Shown: positions 56,530-64,000 of the stretch, piece by piece
Numbering within the stretch: the stretch's first letter is position 1
Layout of the letters: each line of letters begins with the position of its first letter
NCBI RefSeq assembly: GCF_030519655.1
Contig: NZ_JAUMIT010000002.1
Coordinates: forward strand, 1-64,000
Length of the DNA stretch: 64,000 nucleotides
Reading direction: 5' to 3'
Origin: Wenyingzhuangia gilva
GTDB lineage: Bacteria; Bacteroidota; Bacteroidia; Flavobacteriales; Flavobacteriaceae
Made by a program: the position numbers and the translations under genes
Notes under the pieces: generated by a model
Database searches by the model: none
What the model was told of the DNA's origin: nothing
Seen by the model: only the letters and a program-made list of their open reading frames with translations

Positions 56530-59346
56530 TAGTTCTTTCTTCAAGAATCGAGCCGTATAACTTTTTTTATTTTGAGCTACTTCTTCTGGGGTTCCGGTGC
56601 AAATTATTTTACCACCACCTTTACCACCTTCAGGACCGATATCAATAATATAATCTGCTAGTTTTATCACATCCATATTGTGTTCAATCACCAAAACAGA
56701 ATTTCCTTTATCAACTAATTTCTGAATCACATTCATTAATACTCTAATGTCTTCAAAATGCAATCCTGTGGTAGGTTCATCTAAAATATAAAAGGTATTT
56801 CCAGTGTCTCTTTTTGATAGTTCGGCCGCTAATTTAATTCGTTGTGCTTCTCCACCAGACAAAGTAGTAGATTGTTGTCCAAGCGTAATATATCCCAAAC
56901 CAACATCTTTGATGGTTTTTATTTTTCTATTGATTTTAGGAATGTGTTCAAAAAAAGTAACAGCTTCATTAATCGTCATTTCTAAAATATCAGAAATGGA
57001 TTTTCCTTTGTAACGAATTTCCAACGTTTCACGGTTAAAACGTTTTCCTTGGCAAGTTTCACATTCTACATGTACATCAGGTAAAAAGTTCATCTCTATC
57101 ACTCGCATTCCACCACCTTCACAAGTTTCACATCTACCACCACTTACATTAAAAGAAAAACGTCCAGGTTTATAACCACGAATCATGGCTTCTGGAGTTT
57201 TGGCAAATAAGCTTCTGATTTCATCAAACGTTTTGGTGTAGGTTGCGGGGTTAGAACGTGGGGTTCTACCAATAGGAGATTGATCAATATCGATGATTTT
57301 ATCAATATGTTCTAATCCTTCTATGCTTTTATAAGGTTGAGGTTTTTTAACTCCATTGTAAATATGTGCGTTTAAAATAGGGTAGAGCGTTCCGTTAATT
57401 AAAGTAGATTTTCCACTACCAGAAACTCCTGTGACACAAATCAATTTCCCCAAAGGAAAATGAGCGGTTACATTTTTTAAGTTGTTTCCTGTAGCACCTT
57501 TCAATACCAATTCTTTTCCGTTTCCTTCTCTACGTTTTTTAGGAACTTCAATGGTTTTTCTTCCAGTTAAATAATCGGCAGTAAGAGTTTCTACTTTAGA
57601 GAATAAATCATAAGAACCTTGACTTACAATTTCTCCTCCATGAATTCCTGCTCCAGGACCAATATCGATAACGTGATCTGCACGTTCCATAATGTCTTTA
57701 TCGTGTTCTACTACTAAAACAGAATTTCCAACATCTCTTAATTGTTCTAAAGAGTTGATAAGTTTTTCGTTATCACGTTGATGTAATCCAATACTAGGTT
57801 CATCTAAAATATAAAGGACTCCAACCAATTGAGATCCAATTTGGGTGGCCAATCGAATACGTTGTGCTTCTCCTCCCGATAATGATTTTGAGGTTCTGTT
57901 TAGTGTTAAATAATCTAGACCAACATCCAATAAAAACTGAATTCTTGTTCTGATTTCTTTGGTGATTTCTGCTCCAATGGTTTTTTGCTTGTTGCTTAAT
58001 TTGGCATCAATAGTATCAAACCAATGAGCCAATTCTTTAATATCCATAGAAGTTAACACTCCTAAATCGTACCCATCAATTTTAAAATAAAGTGATTCTT
58101 TGCGCAAACGACTTCCATTACATTCACTACAAATTACATCATTCATAAAATCTTTTGCCCAACGTTGTATGCTTTTAGAGTCGGTATTTTTGTGTTGACT
58201 TTCTATAAAAGAAACAATTCCTTCAAAATCTATCTCGTAACTTTTAGTTACTCCTGCAACTTTGGCCTTTACTTGTATAAATTCTTTACCACCATTTAAA
58301 ATAATATTCATGGCAGTTTCTGGAATTTTAGCAATAGGATCCTCTAAGCTAAATTGATAGGCATTGGCAATGGTTTGCAACTGCTTAAAAATCCAGGTGT
58401 TTTTTTGAGTTCCTAAAGGAATAATTCCTCCATCTTTGATAGAAATACCATCATCTGGAATTACTTTTTTTAGTTCAATTTCTGCCACATGCCCTAGTCC
58501 ATTACATTTAGGACAAGCTCCTTTTGGCGAGTTGAAAGAAAAAGAGTTGGGTTCTGGCAAAGGATAGGAAATACCAGTGGTTGGACACATTAAAGCTCTA
58601 CTAAAATAACGAGCATTTTTTTCGTTAAATTTCATTACCATTAAAACGCCATCACCAGCATACATGGCAGTTTTAATGGTTTCTTCTAAGCGTTTTTCTT
58701 GCTCAGCATTGATGACCAAACGATCGATGACAATTTCAATATCATGTGTTTTGTATCGATCTACTTTCATGCCTTTGGTAATTTCCAGAATTTCTCCATC
58801 TACACGAACTTTGGTAAATCCTTGCTTGGCAATTTGCTCAAACAATTCACGATAATGTCCTTTTCTAGATTTTACTACGGGAGCTAAAATCAGCGTTTTT
58901 TCACCATCAAAATCTTGTAAAATTAATTCTTTGATTTGCTCATCAGAATAACTCACCATTTTTTCATTGGTGTTGTAAGAATAAGCATCGGCTACACGAG
59001 CATATAACAAGCGTAAAAAATCGTAAATTTCTGTAATGGTTCCTACGGTAGAACGTGGACTTTTATTGGTGGTTTTTTGCTCAATGGCAATCACAGGAGA
59101 TAATCCATCAATTTTATCAACATCGGGTCTTTCTAAACCACCCAAAAACTGACGGGCATAAGCAGAAAATGTTTCTATGTATCTACGTTGTCCTTCGGCA
59201 TAAATGGTGTCAAAAGCCAAAGATGATTTTCCGCTTCCGCTTAAACCAGTAATTACAACCAGTTTGTCTCTTGGAATTTTAACATCAATGTTTTTTAAAT
59301 TGTGAGCTCTAGCTCCTAAAACTTCTATGTACTCGTTTGTTGCCAT
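56527..59346 (-). CDS. uvrA: Excinuclease ABC subunit A
   Basis: Damage-recognition ATPase of nucleotide excision repair. 939 aa, normal length. Two ABC modules are present: Walker [15 protein letters not shown] near residue 33 and [14 protein letters not shown] near 640. Two ABC signatures, [13 protein letters not shown] and [13 protein letters not shown], and two Walker B motifs, [14 protein letters not shown] and [14 protein letters not shown], follow. Zinc-binding cysteine sets are [14 protein letters not shown] and [18 protein letters not shown]. Cytoplasmic. No uvrB is nearby. Confidence 0.98.
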   Translation of the reverse strand: MATNEYIEVLGARAHNLKNIDVKIPRDKLVVITGLSGSGKSSLAFDTIYAEGQRRYIETFSAYARQFLGGLERPDVDKIDGLSPVIAIEQKTTNKSPRSTVGTITEIYDFLRLLYARVADAYSYNTNEKMVSYSDEQIKELILQDFDGEKTLILAPVVKSRKGHYRELFEQIAKQGFTKVRVDGEILEITKGMKVDRYKTHDIEIVIDRLVINAEQEKRLEETIKTAMYAGDGVLMVMKFNEKNARYFSRALMCPTTGISYPLPEPNSFSFNSPKGACPKCNGLGHVAEIELKKVIPDDGISIKDGGIIPLGTQKNTWIFKQLQTIANAYQFSLEDPIAKIPETAMNIILNGGKEFIQVKAKVAGVTKSYEIDFEGIVSFIESQHKNTDSKSIQRWAKDFMNDVICSECNGSRLRKESLYFKIDGYDLGVLTSMDIKELAHWFDTIDAKLSNKQKTIGAEITKEIRTRIQFLLDVGLDYLTLNRTSKSLSGGEAQRIRLATQIGSQLVGVLYILDEPSIGLHQRDNEKLINSLEQLRDVGNSVLVVEHDKDIMERADHVIDIGPGAGIHGGEIVSQGSYDLFSKVETLTADYLTGRKTIEVPKKRREGNGKELVLKGATGNNLKNVTAHFPLGKLICVTGVSGSGKSTLINGTLYPILNAHIYNGVKKPQPYKSIEGLEHIDKIIDIDQSPIGRTPRSNPATYTKTFDEIRSLFAKTPEAMIRGYKPGRFSFNVSGGRCETCEGGGMRVIEMNFLPDVHVECETCQGKRFNRETLEIRYKGKSISDILEMTINEAVTFFEHIPKINRKIKTIKDVGLGYITLGQQSTTLSGGEAQRIKLAAELSKRDTGNTFYILDEPTTGLHFEDIRVLMNVIQKLVDKGNSVLVIEHNMDVIKLADYIIDIGPEGGKGGGKIICTGTPEEVAQNKKSYTARFLKKEL

Positions 59347-59414
59347 ATGTTTTTTGCAAAAGCACGAAGTTAAGATTTTTTACTGCGATTTGGGAGTGGA
59401 TGAAGTTGTTTGTT

Positions 59415-60014
59415 TTAACTGAGAATGTTTCTAAATGTTAAATTAATTCTGGGAGATTTTACCAAAGTAGTGGCGGGTAATTTATGTAACCAATGGGTTT
59501 GGGTGTCTCCTTTCATGATTAACAAACTTCCTTTTTCTAAGACCAAAGAAACGGTTTGTTTGGTGGTTTTGTGCTTAAAAGAAAATTTTCTATCAGCACC
59601 AAAACTAATAGAGGCAATAACAGGTTGGTTGCCTAATGCTTTTTCATCATCGGAATGCCAACCCATATTTTCGTTTCCGTTGTGATATAAATTTAACAAA
59701 CAAGCATTAAAAGAAATGCCACATTTTTTCTCTGCTAGTTTTTTAAGATTTAAAAGCTCTTTTGTCCATGGCAAAGCTTGTTTTGTGGTGTTAGAATATC
59801 CGTATAAAAAATTGGAATCACCATACAATGCAACTTTTCTGTCGGTAACAATATGTTTACCAAACATGATGGCTTCATCGTTTTTCCATTCAATATTATC
59901 TAATAAAATTTGATAATATTTTTGTGCAGTTGCCAAATTGACCATATTAGGATAGTAATATACTTCTCCATCAAAAGGTAAAAGGTTGGTTGGATTGGGG
60001 TTGAATAAATCCAT
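59415..60014 (-). CDS. AlkB-like 2-oxoglutarate/Fe(II) dioxygenase
   Basis: 199 aa. Repairs alkylated bases by oxidative demethylation. The iron-binding H-x-D is in MGWHSDDE, the third ligand is a His in GDTQTHWLHKLP, and the 2-oxoglutarate arginine lies in SPRINLTFRNI. The fold resembles AlkB/ALKBH2-3. The gene starts immediately after the Ada-like gene stop (0 bp), so the two are co-expressed as an alkylation repair unit. Confidence 0.92.
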   Translation of the reverse strand: MDLFNPNPTNLLPFDGEVYYYPNMVNLATAQKYYQILLDNIEWKNDEAIMFGKHIVTDRKVALYGDSNFLYGYSNTTKQALPWTKELLNLKKLAEKKCGISFNACLLNLYHNGNENMGWHSDDEKALGNQPVIASISFGADRKFSFKHKTTKQTVSLVLEKGSLLIMKGDTQTHWLHKLPATTLVKSPRINLTFRNILS

Positions 60015-60851
60015 TTACAATTCTGTTTTTGCAGCTTCCCAACCAATGATAGAAGTTTTTCTAGTAGCTCCCCACATATAATTTCCAAAAACTCCCGTAG
60101 ATTTAATCACTCTGTGACAAGGAATTAAAAAAGCAATGGGATTATTCCCAATAGCTGTTCCTACTGCTCTGCTGGCTTTTGGTAGTTGAATTTGCTGAGC
60201 AATATCTCCGTAAGTACTCAACTTTCCTAAAGGAATTTTTAACAAGGCTTCCCAAACTTTTAATTGAAAATCGGTGCCTTTAATATGTAGTTGTAAAGAT
60301 GTTTTATTGGTTAGTGGGTTTTGAAAAATATCTACAGCTTGATTTTGCAATAGGTGTTTTTCGTTTTTATAAGTTGCATTTGGATATCTGTTTTTTAAAT
60401 ATTGAATATCGTTCTCCAAATCATCAATAAAAGAAATATGACAAATACCTTTATCTGTATTGGCAATTAAAATAGTTCCAAAAATGCTTGAGTAGTCTTG
60501 ATAATAAATAGTTAAGTTTTTTCCTTGATTTTTATATTCTCCGGGAGTCATTCCCTCAATTTTAATAAATAAATCATGGAGTCTTCCCGTGCCAGATAAA
60601 CCTGTTTCTATGGCGGTATTAAATAGGGTTTGTTCTGGTGTTTTTAATAAGTTTTTTGCGTGTTGAATGTTTAAGTATTGCAAAAACTTTTTAGGGCTAA
60701 CTCCTGCCCATTGCGTAAACATTTTTTGAAAATAGTGCGGACTTAGGTTTACCGCTACAGCGATGGTTTCTAAACTAGGTTGCTCGTTTTTATGTTGCTC
60801 AATAAAGGCAATGACTTTTTCTATAATTTGATAATTGCTGTTGTTTTCCAT
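60015..60851 (-). CDS. Ada-like AraC HTH plus O6-methylguanine methyltransferase
   Basis: 278 aa. The N-terminal ~100 residues are an AraC-type double HTH (IEQHKNEQPSLETIAVAVNLSPHYFQKMF; TGRLHDLFIKIEGMTPGEYK). The C-terminal methyltransferase carries IPCHRV with the acceptor C245 and SRAVGTAIGNNPIAF. Compared with E. coli Ada, the N-terminal methylphosphotriester/zinc domain with its sensor cysteine is missing, so it starts directly with the HTH. It leads the AlkB-like gene; a -7 box lies 21 bases upstream. Confidence 0.92.
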   Translation of the reverse strand: MENNSNYQIIEKVIAFIEQHKNEQPSLETIAVAVNLSPHYFQKMFTQWAGVSPKKFLQYLNIQHAKNLLKTPEQTLFNTAIETGLSGTGRLHDLFIKIEGMTPGEYKNQGKNLTIYYQDYSSIFGTILIANTDKGICHISFIDDLENDIQYLKNRYPNATYKNEKHLLQNQAVDIFQNPLTNKTSLQLHIKGTDFQLKVWEALLKIPLGKLSTYGDIAQQIQLPKASRAVGTAIGNNPIAFLIPCHRVIKSTGVFGNYMWGATRKTSIIGWEAAKTEL

Positions 60852-60872
60852 TGATGTTGTATTGAGTCTCTA

Positions 60873-60880
60873 CAAATGTA
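60873..60880 (-). promoter_or_regulatory. Ada-like/AlkB operon -7 box
   Basis: The minus strand reads TACATTTG (TAnnTTTG), 21 bases before the ATG. No clear -33 box. Confidence 0.5.
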
Positions 60881-60913
60881 AGTTTCCTGAAGGATATGTA
60901 AAACCCGATTCTT

Positions 60914-60966
60914 GTTCTCGATATAATTTTATTTCGTTTCACCTCATAAAATCACTCGAACTGACA
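60914..60966 (-). repeat. TCGAG repeat, form 2 (decayed core)
   Basis: Begins GTTCTCGATA and ends ATCACTCGAACTGACA on the plus strand. These outer boxes match the copy at 61572-61618; the core is AT-rich and partly decayed. Confidence 0.75.
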
Positions 60967-60968
60967 AG

Positions 60969-61001
60969 GTTCTCGATACGCTAACGCTACTCGACCTGAC
61001 A
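60969..61001 (-). repeat. TCGAG repeat, form 3 (33 bp)
   Basis: GTTCTCGATACGCTAACGCT followed by ACTCGACCTGACA. It differs at three bases from the copy at 61139-61171. The core is a CGCTAACGCT segment. Confidence 0.8.
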
Positions 61002-61032
61002 TTTTTATTCCATGTTTAAGATATGAAGAGGC

Positions 61033-61087
61033 CACTTCGAGTTGAGTTTGTCGGAGCAAAGAGGAGACAAACGAAGTGTCGAGAAGT
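61033..61087 (+). repeat. TCGAG repeat, form 1, copy A (55 bp)
   Basis: Starts CACTTCGAGTTGAG, has GTTTGTC and GACAAAC as a perfect 7-bp stem in the core, and ends TGTCGAGAAGT. One base differs from copies B and C. Confidence 0.9.
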
Positions 61088-61138
61088 GTTTTGTTGTTGG
61101 GCTTTTATTACTTTTAGAAATTCACTTGAACAGAGAAA

Positions 61139-61171
61139 GTTCTAGATACGCTAACGTTACTCGAACTGACA
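61139..61171 (-). repeat. TCGAG repeat, form 3, second copy
   Basis: GTTCTAGATACGCTAACGTT followed by ACTCGAACTGACA, 33 bp, three mismatches to 60969-61001. A decayed box (AAATTCACTTGAACAGA) lies just before it at about 61118-61134. Confidence 0.8.
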
Positions 61172-61186
61172 ATGGGATGTTGATGT

Positions 61187-61241
61187 CACTTCGAGTTGAG
61201 TTTGTCGGAGCAAAGAGGAGACAAACGAAGTATCGAGAAGT
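61187..61241 (+). repeat. TCGAG repeat, form 1, copy B (55 bp)
   Basis: Identical to copy C at 61720-61774 over 55 bases. Its last base is the first base of the GIY-YIG stop codon, so the repeat directly abuts that gene's 3' end. Confidence 0.9.
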
Positions 61242-61537
61242 TATTTTTTATGAGGAAATTTCTTTTTTGCCAAATTAGGAAGTTTATCAAATTCATTATT
61301 AATCAATGCTTCTTTTTTAGCTTTCGACCATTTTTTGATTTGTTTTTCCTTTGCTATGGCAACTTCTACATTGGTGAATGTACAATAATAGACTAATTGT
61401 ACAGGTAATCTTCTTGAAGTGTAACTGTTAAAGTTTTTTCCACTTTGATGTTCTTCAATTCTTCTGTTTAAATGGTTTGTGATACCTGTGTAATAAGTGT
61501 TATCTGAGCAGTGTAGTATATAAACAAAGTAAATCAT
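61241..61537 (-). CDS. GIY-YIG endonuclease-domain protein
   Basis: 98 aa with the start at 61537 (MIYFVYILHCSDNTYYTGIT). The UvrC/URI-type GIY-YIG domain has FVYIL and YYTGIT as the two catalytic strand ends, then the R-x-x-E pattern NHLNRRIEEHQSG, and EVAIAKEKQIKKWSKAKKEALI. A basic C-terminus, KKKFPHKK, follows. An upstream in-frame extension (to 61600) reads through a repeat and is not coding. Small proteins of this kind are common in Bacteroidota and may occur in many copies. Repeats touch it on both sides. Confidence 0.88.
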   Translation of the reverse strand: MIYFVYILHCSDNTYYTGITNHLNRRIEEHQSGKNFNSYTSRRLPVQLVYYCTFTNVEVAIAKEKQIKKWSKAKKEALINNEFDKLPNLAKKKFPHKK

Positions 61538-61571
61538 AGAGATTGTAATTAACTGATTTTTTTTGATAGTT

Positions 61572-61618
61572 GTTCTCGATACAATTTTTTCGTTCCTCAA
61601 AAATCACTCGAACTGACA
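61572..61618 (-). repeat. TCGAG repeat, form 2 (47 bp)
   Basis: GTTCTCGATACAATTTTTTCG..CGAACTGACA. Read on the minus strand, ATTTTT-GAGGAACG-AAAAAT forms a 6-bp stem between the outer boxes. It lies 35 bp upstream of the GIY-YIG start. Confidence 0.85.
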
Positions 61619-61620
61619 GG

Positions 61621-61672
61621 GTTTTTGATACAACTTTCTTTTATTATATTTCGGAAATTTACTCGAACTGAT
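61621..61672 (-). repeat. TCGAG repeat, decayed copy
   Basis: Starts GTTTTTGATACAAC and ends TTACTCGAACTGAT. The outer boxes are recognisable, but the core no longer pairs well. Directly follows the form 2 copy. Confidence 0.6.
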
Positions 61673-61719
61673 ATTTTTGTGTCATATTTAAATTTCCATA
61701 ATTAAAGATATGATTATGT

Positions 61720-61774
61720 CACTTCGAGTTGAGTTTGTCGGAGCAAAGAGGAGACAAACGAAGTATCGAGAAGT
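61720..61774 (+). repeat. TCGAG repeat, form 1, copy C (55 bp)
   Basis: Identical to copy B. Contains the GTTTGTC/GACAAAC stem. About 60 bp before the terminator of the amidohydrolase gene. Confidence 0.9.
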
Positions 61775-61833
61775 TTTTCTGACAAGGTTAATTCGTAACA
61801 GGTTAAAATGCTGTTTTTTTTTGATGTGATTAA

Positions 61834-61872
61834 CAAAAATAAAAAGATGAAACTTTAGGGGTTTCATCTTTT
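61834..61872 (-). terminator. Terminator of the ATP-grasp/GCS2/amidohydrolase cluster
   Basis: On the minus strand, AAAAGATGAAAC and GTTTCATCTTTT form a 12-bp stem with an 8-base loop, then TATTTTTG. It overlaps the stop codon of the amidohydrolase gene and ends the cluster. Confidence 0.88.
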
Positions 61873-62565
61873 GGGAATATTTTGTTTTAATACTTCTTCT
61901 ACGGACTCATAAAGCATTTGCTTTAAATCATCATCCATTTGGTTTTGAAGGGCAAACTTATGATTTATTTCTAGTTCAATTCCAGCATATTTTTCTGGGA
62001 ATTCTTTTCTAAGCGTTTTGGTAAATCCATCACTTACTCCTTTGTAAGGATAGTTAAAACGAACATTTAACTGAGGAGCTCTTTTTTTTAGTTCAATCTT
62101 TAATTGTTTGGCAATGTTTTTTTCTAATTCTTTAGCAGGATCATATAAAATACCAATATCACATTTACGAGTGACTCCTTTAAAAACAGGAGTAAACGTA
62201 TGAATGGATAAATGAAACACACTTTTATTACAATCTAAAATGTTTTCTATTTGTTGAGTGATTTTACTTCTGTAAATTACGTAGTACTGTTTTATTAAAA
62301 CTTGTTTTTGCTCTTTATTTAAAGATTTTGTGCATTCTGAAAACAAAGCAGGGTGATGTAAAGATCTGTTTAGTTCTATTAACAAACGACTGATTTCATT
62401 GCTTTTATAATAAGTTGCAAGTGGACGTAAAAATTTAAACAAATCTAAAGCACCAGGATCATAACCTTTATGCGTTTTTAAAACTGTTTCATGTTTTTGA
62501 AACAGTTTGTCGTAGGCTAAAGGAATTTGATTTCCTCCGTGTTCACAAGAAAGAATTAATTTCAT
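61864..62565 (-). CDS. N-formylglutamate amidohydrolase family protein
   Basis: 233 aa, FGase fold (a zinc carboxypeptidase-like hydrolase). LSCEHGGNQIPLAYDKLF holds the metal-binding E-H; THKGYDPGALDL, LLIELNRSLHHPALFS, LSIHTFTP (a further metal His), and YAGIELEINHKF are family hallmarks. Known FGases release formate from N-formylglutamate in histidine breakdown, but no hut gene is here. The gene lies 3 bp after the GCS2 gene in a cluster with an ATP-grasp ligase, so a peptide or amide bond is the more likely target (inference). Confidence 0.88.
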   Translation of the reverse strand: MKLILSCEHGGNQIPLAYDKLFQKHETVLKTHKGYDPGALDLFKFLRPLATYYKSNEISRLLIELNRSLHHPALFSECTKSLNKEQKQVLIKQYYVIYRSKITQQIENILDCNKSVFHLSIHTFTPVFKGVTRKCDIGILYDPAKELEKNIAKQLKIELKKRAPQLNVRFNYPYKGVSDGFTKTLRKEFPEKYAGIELEINHKFALQNQMDDDLKQMLYESVEEVLKQNIPKR

Positions 62566-62568
62566 GCT

Positions 62569-63795
62569 TTAAATATCGAATAAAATATTGGATTGTAAAC
62601 AATCAGCTAATTTTTTATAAACCATTGTAATGTTTTCAGGAGAAATATCATCACCCAAAGCTTTTTCAATTCGGGTTGACAAGGTTCCTTTTGATAAAAT
62701 AATTTCTATGGCTTCTCTGTAATGAGGAGCAATATTGTTTTTAACATGTTCATATAAGTGTTTCCAAACATCGTTCACCAAACAATGATCTCCTAAACCT
62801 AATTCTTCTAAATAACCAAAGTTGGTAATTTCATAATTCTCTCCTTCTTTGATAATTTTATTTAGAATGCCAGCCAACTCATTTTGATGCCAATCTTTTT
62901 GTGATGTTAAAGAGGTAAAAGGATGGTATACCAATAATTTTAAAACTTCAATCACCAATACAGCTATGGCAATATCTGCTTTTGGGCATTCTTGAATATC
63001 AATCACTCTAATTTCAATCGCATTTCTATCAAACCTAGCAATGGCACCTCTTGAGTTTACAAAATGATAATCTAAAATTCCATCCTCGTTATATGGTGCT
63101 ATGGCTTTTTGAATAGGTAAATAAATTCCAGTTTCGTAGGCTGCTTTACTAAAAGCTTGTTCTGGAACTACTTTACCCGCAATGACAGGTATTTCTTTTT
63201 GATTGGTTTTATAACTTTCTAGTCTACTATCTTTAAAACCAGTAATTTTTCCGTCTAAAATAGGGGAACTAGCACACAATCCTGGAAGTATAGGTAATAA
63301 AATACGAATGGCAGCATGTAGTTTTTCAAATTCTTCATCGTTTGCAAAAGGCAAGTTGATGTGCATACTTTGTAAGTTGCTCCATCCGTGACCTCTACAA
63401 TCAAAAATTTTGTTGTACAATTCGTAAATTTCGTTAGAACCGTGTTCCCAAAGTTTGGTTTCCTCAAAAGGATTCATCAATGGGTGACAAGCAGTTCCTA
63501 ACAATTCACTATCAAAAGGTTTTAATAGTTTGTTGATTTCTAAAATGTTTTGATGAAATGCATCAGCCAAACCATTCAATTCATCTGTAGGACCATTGGT
63601 TTTAATTTCTATTACATGAGCAACCAACTCGTTACTCCAGGCAATGGCTCCGTTTTCAATATCATCAATTAAAACGCCATTTTTAGCAGTTAAAACCTCT
63701 GCTACTTTTGGATTTACTTTAAAAGTTGAATTGTTAATTAACATGTATTCTAGCTCAATACCGAATACTTCAAATAAATGATACATAGCACTCAT
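62569..63795 (-). CDS. Glutamate-cysteine ligase family protein (GCS2)
   Basis: 408 aa of the GCS2 carboxylate-amine ligase type, which joins an amino acid to the gamma-carboxyl of glutamate using ATP. The N-terminus FGIELEYMLI contains the metal-binding E-x-E. Further segments are GTACHPLMNPFEETKLWEHGSNEIYELYNKIFDCRGHGWSNLQSMHINLPF, shortened here to its order: H, E-x-Y, H-G-W, Q-S-x-H. FVNSRGAIARFDRNAIEIRVIDIQECPKADIA lies further on. A glutathione role is possible but no gshB is seen. The gene sits 1 bp after an ATP-grasp gene. Starts MSAMYHLF; Met4 is an alternative. Confidence 0.88.
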   Translation of the reverse strand: MSAMYHLFEVFGIELEYMLINNSTFKVNPKVAEVLTAKNGVLIDDIENGAIAWSNELVAHVIEIKTNGPTDELNGLADAFHQNILEINKLLKPFDSELLGTACHPLMNPFEETKLWEHGSNEIYELYNKIFDCRGHGWSNLQSMHINLPFANDEEFEKLHAAIRILLPILPGLCASSPILDGKITGFKDSRLESYKTNQKEIPVIAGKVVPEQAFSKAAYETGIYLPIQKAIAPYNEDGILDYHFVNSRGAIARFDRNAIEIRVIDIQECPKADIAIAVLVIEVLKLLVYHPFTSLTSQKDWHQNELAGILNKIIKEGENYEITNFGYLEELGLGDHCLVNDVWKHLYEHVKNNIAPHYREAIEIILSKGTLSTRIEKALGDDISPENITMVYKKLADCLQSNILFDI

Positions 63796-63796
63796 T

Positions 63797-64000
63797 TTAT
63801 TCTAAGCGATTTTTAAGGGCAGTTAAAATTTTTGTGTATACCAAATCACCATAATATTCATCTTCTACACCCACATCAATGTTTGGGTTGTCGTTAATTT
63901 CTATCACCATAGGTTCATTGTTTATGACTTTGATGTCTATTCCATACAATCCTTTTCCCATCAACTTGGCAGATTTAATAGCCATGTTAATTACTTTTTT
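63797..64000 (-). CDS. RimK-like ATP-grasp ligase, C-terminal part only
   Basis: The frame is open to the window edge, so this is the last ~68 codons of a longer gene whose 5' part lies outside. Seen: INMAIKSAKLMGKGLYGIDIK, then VIEINDNPNIDVGVED. The E-I-N-D-N-P-N pattern is the magnesium-binding segment of ATP-grasp ligases, most like RimK, which adds glutamate or other amino acids to a peptide C-terminus. Codons upstream of the first Met in this window (63985) also fit the family, so that Met is internal. One base separates it from the GCS2 gene. Confidence 0.85.
   Translation of the reverse strand, partial: KKVINMAIKSAKLMGKGLYGIDIKVINNEPMVIEINDNPNIDVGVEDEYYGDLVYTKILTALKNRLE

Larger units (their letters stand above)
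60852..61240. other. Repeat-filled intergenic region, 389 bp
   Basis: Between the Ada-like gene and the GIY-YIG gene. Apart from the -7 box at 60873 it is filled by at least five short dyad repeats listed separately. Small plus-strand open frames here run through the repeats and are not genes. Confidence 0.75.

Noticed and set aside
61042-61396. Two small plus-strand frames in the repeat region
   Set aside because: Both are translations of the TCGAG repeats and the antisense of the GIY-YIG gene.
61538-61600. 21-codon extension of the GIY-YIG protein
   Set aside because: It is a read-through of a repeat element; GIY-YIG proteins start at the Met before IYFVYIL.
60914-61774. CRISPR array
   Set aside because: The repeats are not evenly spaced, face both strands, carry different cores, and no cas gene is near.
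61864-62565. Histidine-degradation hutG
   Set aside because: No other hut genes are present; the family fold alone does not show that role.
62569-63795. Plain glutathione synthesis gene gshA
   Set aside because: No gshB beside it, and the context is an ATP-grasp and amidohydrolase cluster, so I kept the family-level call only.
63797-63985. A complete 62-aa gene
   Set aside because: The frame continues to the window edge, and the upstream codons also fit the ATP-grasp family, so it is a truncated larger gene.

Overview
The window looks like a chromosomal stretch of a marine-type member of the Flavobacteriia (Bacteroidota). The evidence is low G+C sequence with TAA-rich stops, secreted proteins with type IX secretion (T9SS) C-terminal sorting domains, Bacteroidota-type promoters (-7 box TAnnTTTG, little Shine-Dalgarno signal), and many families typical of this phylum (DUF4301, DUF2851, DUF5683, DUF6122, fused E1 alpha/beta dehydrogenase, bacterial GGGP synthase). 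Family names are from recognition of motifs by eye, not from a search.

Layout. 1-360: 3' tail of 23S rRNA, 5S rRNA and a terminator, the end of an rRNA operon. 484-3605: katG (catalase-peroxidase), a small cupin, and an intergenic element. 3625-7618: sucA-sucB, the 2-oxoglutarate dehydrogenase E1 and E2 genes. 7836-8049: two identical tRNA-Asn genes. 8107-18117: a pectin island with a secreted PL1 pectate lyase facing a 1998-residue modular CE8 pectinesterase across a 607-bp spacer that carries three ATCGAT-centred palindromes (LacI-type operator candidates), then a small secreted T9SS protein. 18314-36363: housekeeping and membrane genes (fatty-acid hydroxylase, ruvB, SulP transporter, DUF4301, GGGP synthase, phosphopantetheinyl transferase, ahcY, folK, sppA, GNAT, rnz, pyrB, pyrR, TPR protein, two tandem DUF368/PopT-like genes, aroE).

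36461-40722 holds a small secreted protein, an LpoB-like lipoprotein, a COG3014-like lipoprotein and a DUF349 protein. 40756-46798 is a minus-strand run: a separately promoted Crp-family regulator, then DUF6122, WbqC, lepB, dapB, DUF5683, parB and parA. 46935-59346 carries pepD, a nitroreductase, DUF2851, the fused 2-oxoacid dehydrogenase E1, an M1-peptidase-like protein that has lost its zinc histidines and appears fused to an outer-membrane barrel, a LOG-family protein and uvrA. 59415-60851 is an AlkB plus Ada-like alkylation repair pair.

The right end is the least ordinary part. 60914-61774 is packed with at least eight short dyad repeats that share outer boxes but carry different inner cores. 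They surround and touch a small GIY-YIG endonuclease gene. Next to it, 61864-64000, is a minus-strand cluster of a RimK-like ATP-grasp (cut by the window edge), a GCS2-type glutamate-cysteine ligase homologue and an N-formylglutamate-amidohydrolase-family protein. It ends in a strong terminator and looks like a pathway for making or trimming an unidentified small peptide or amide.
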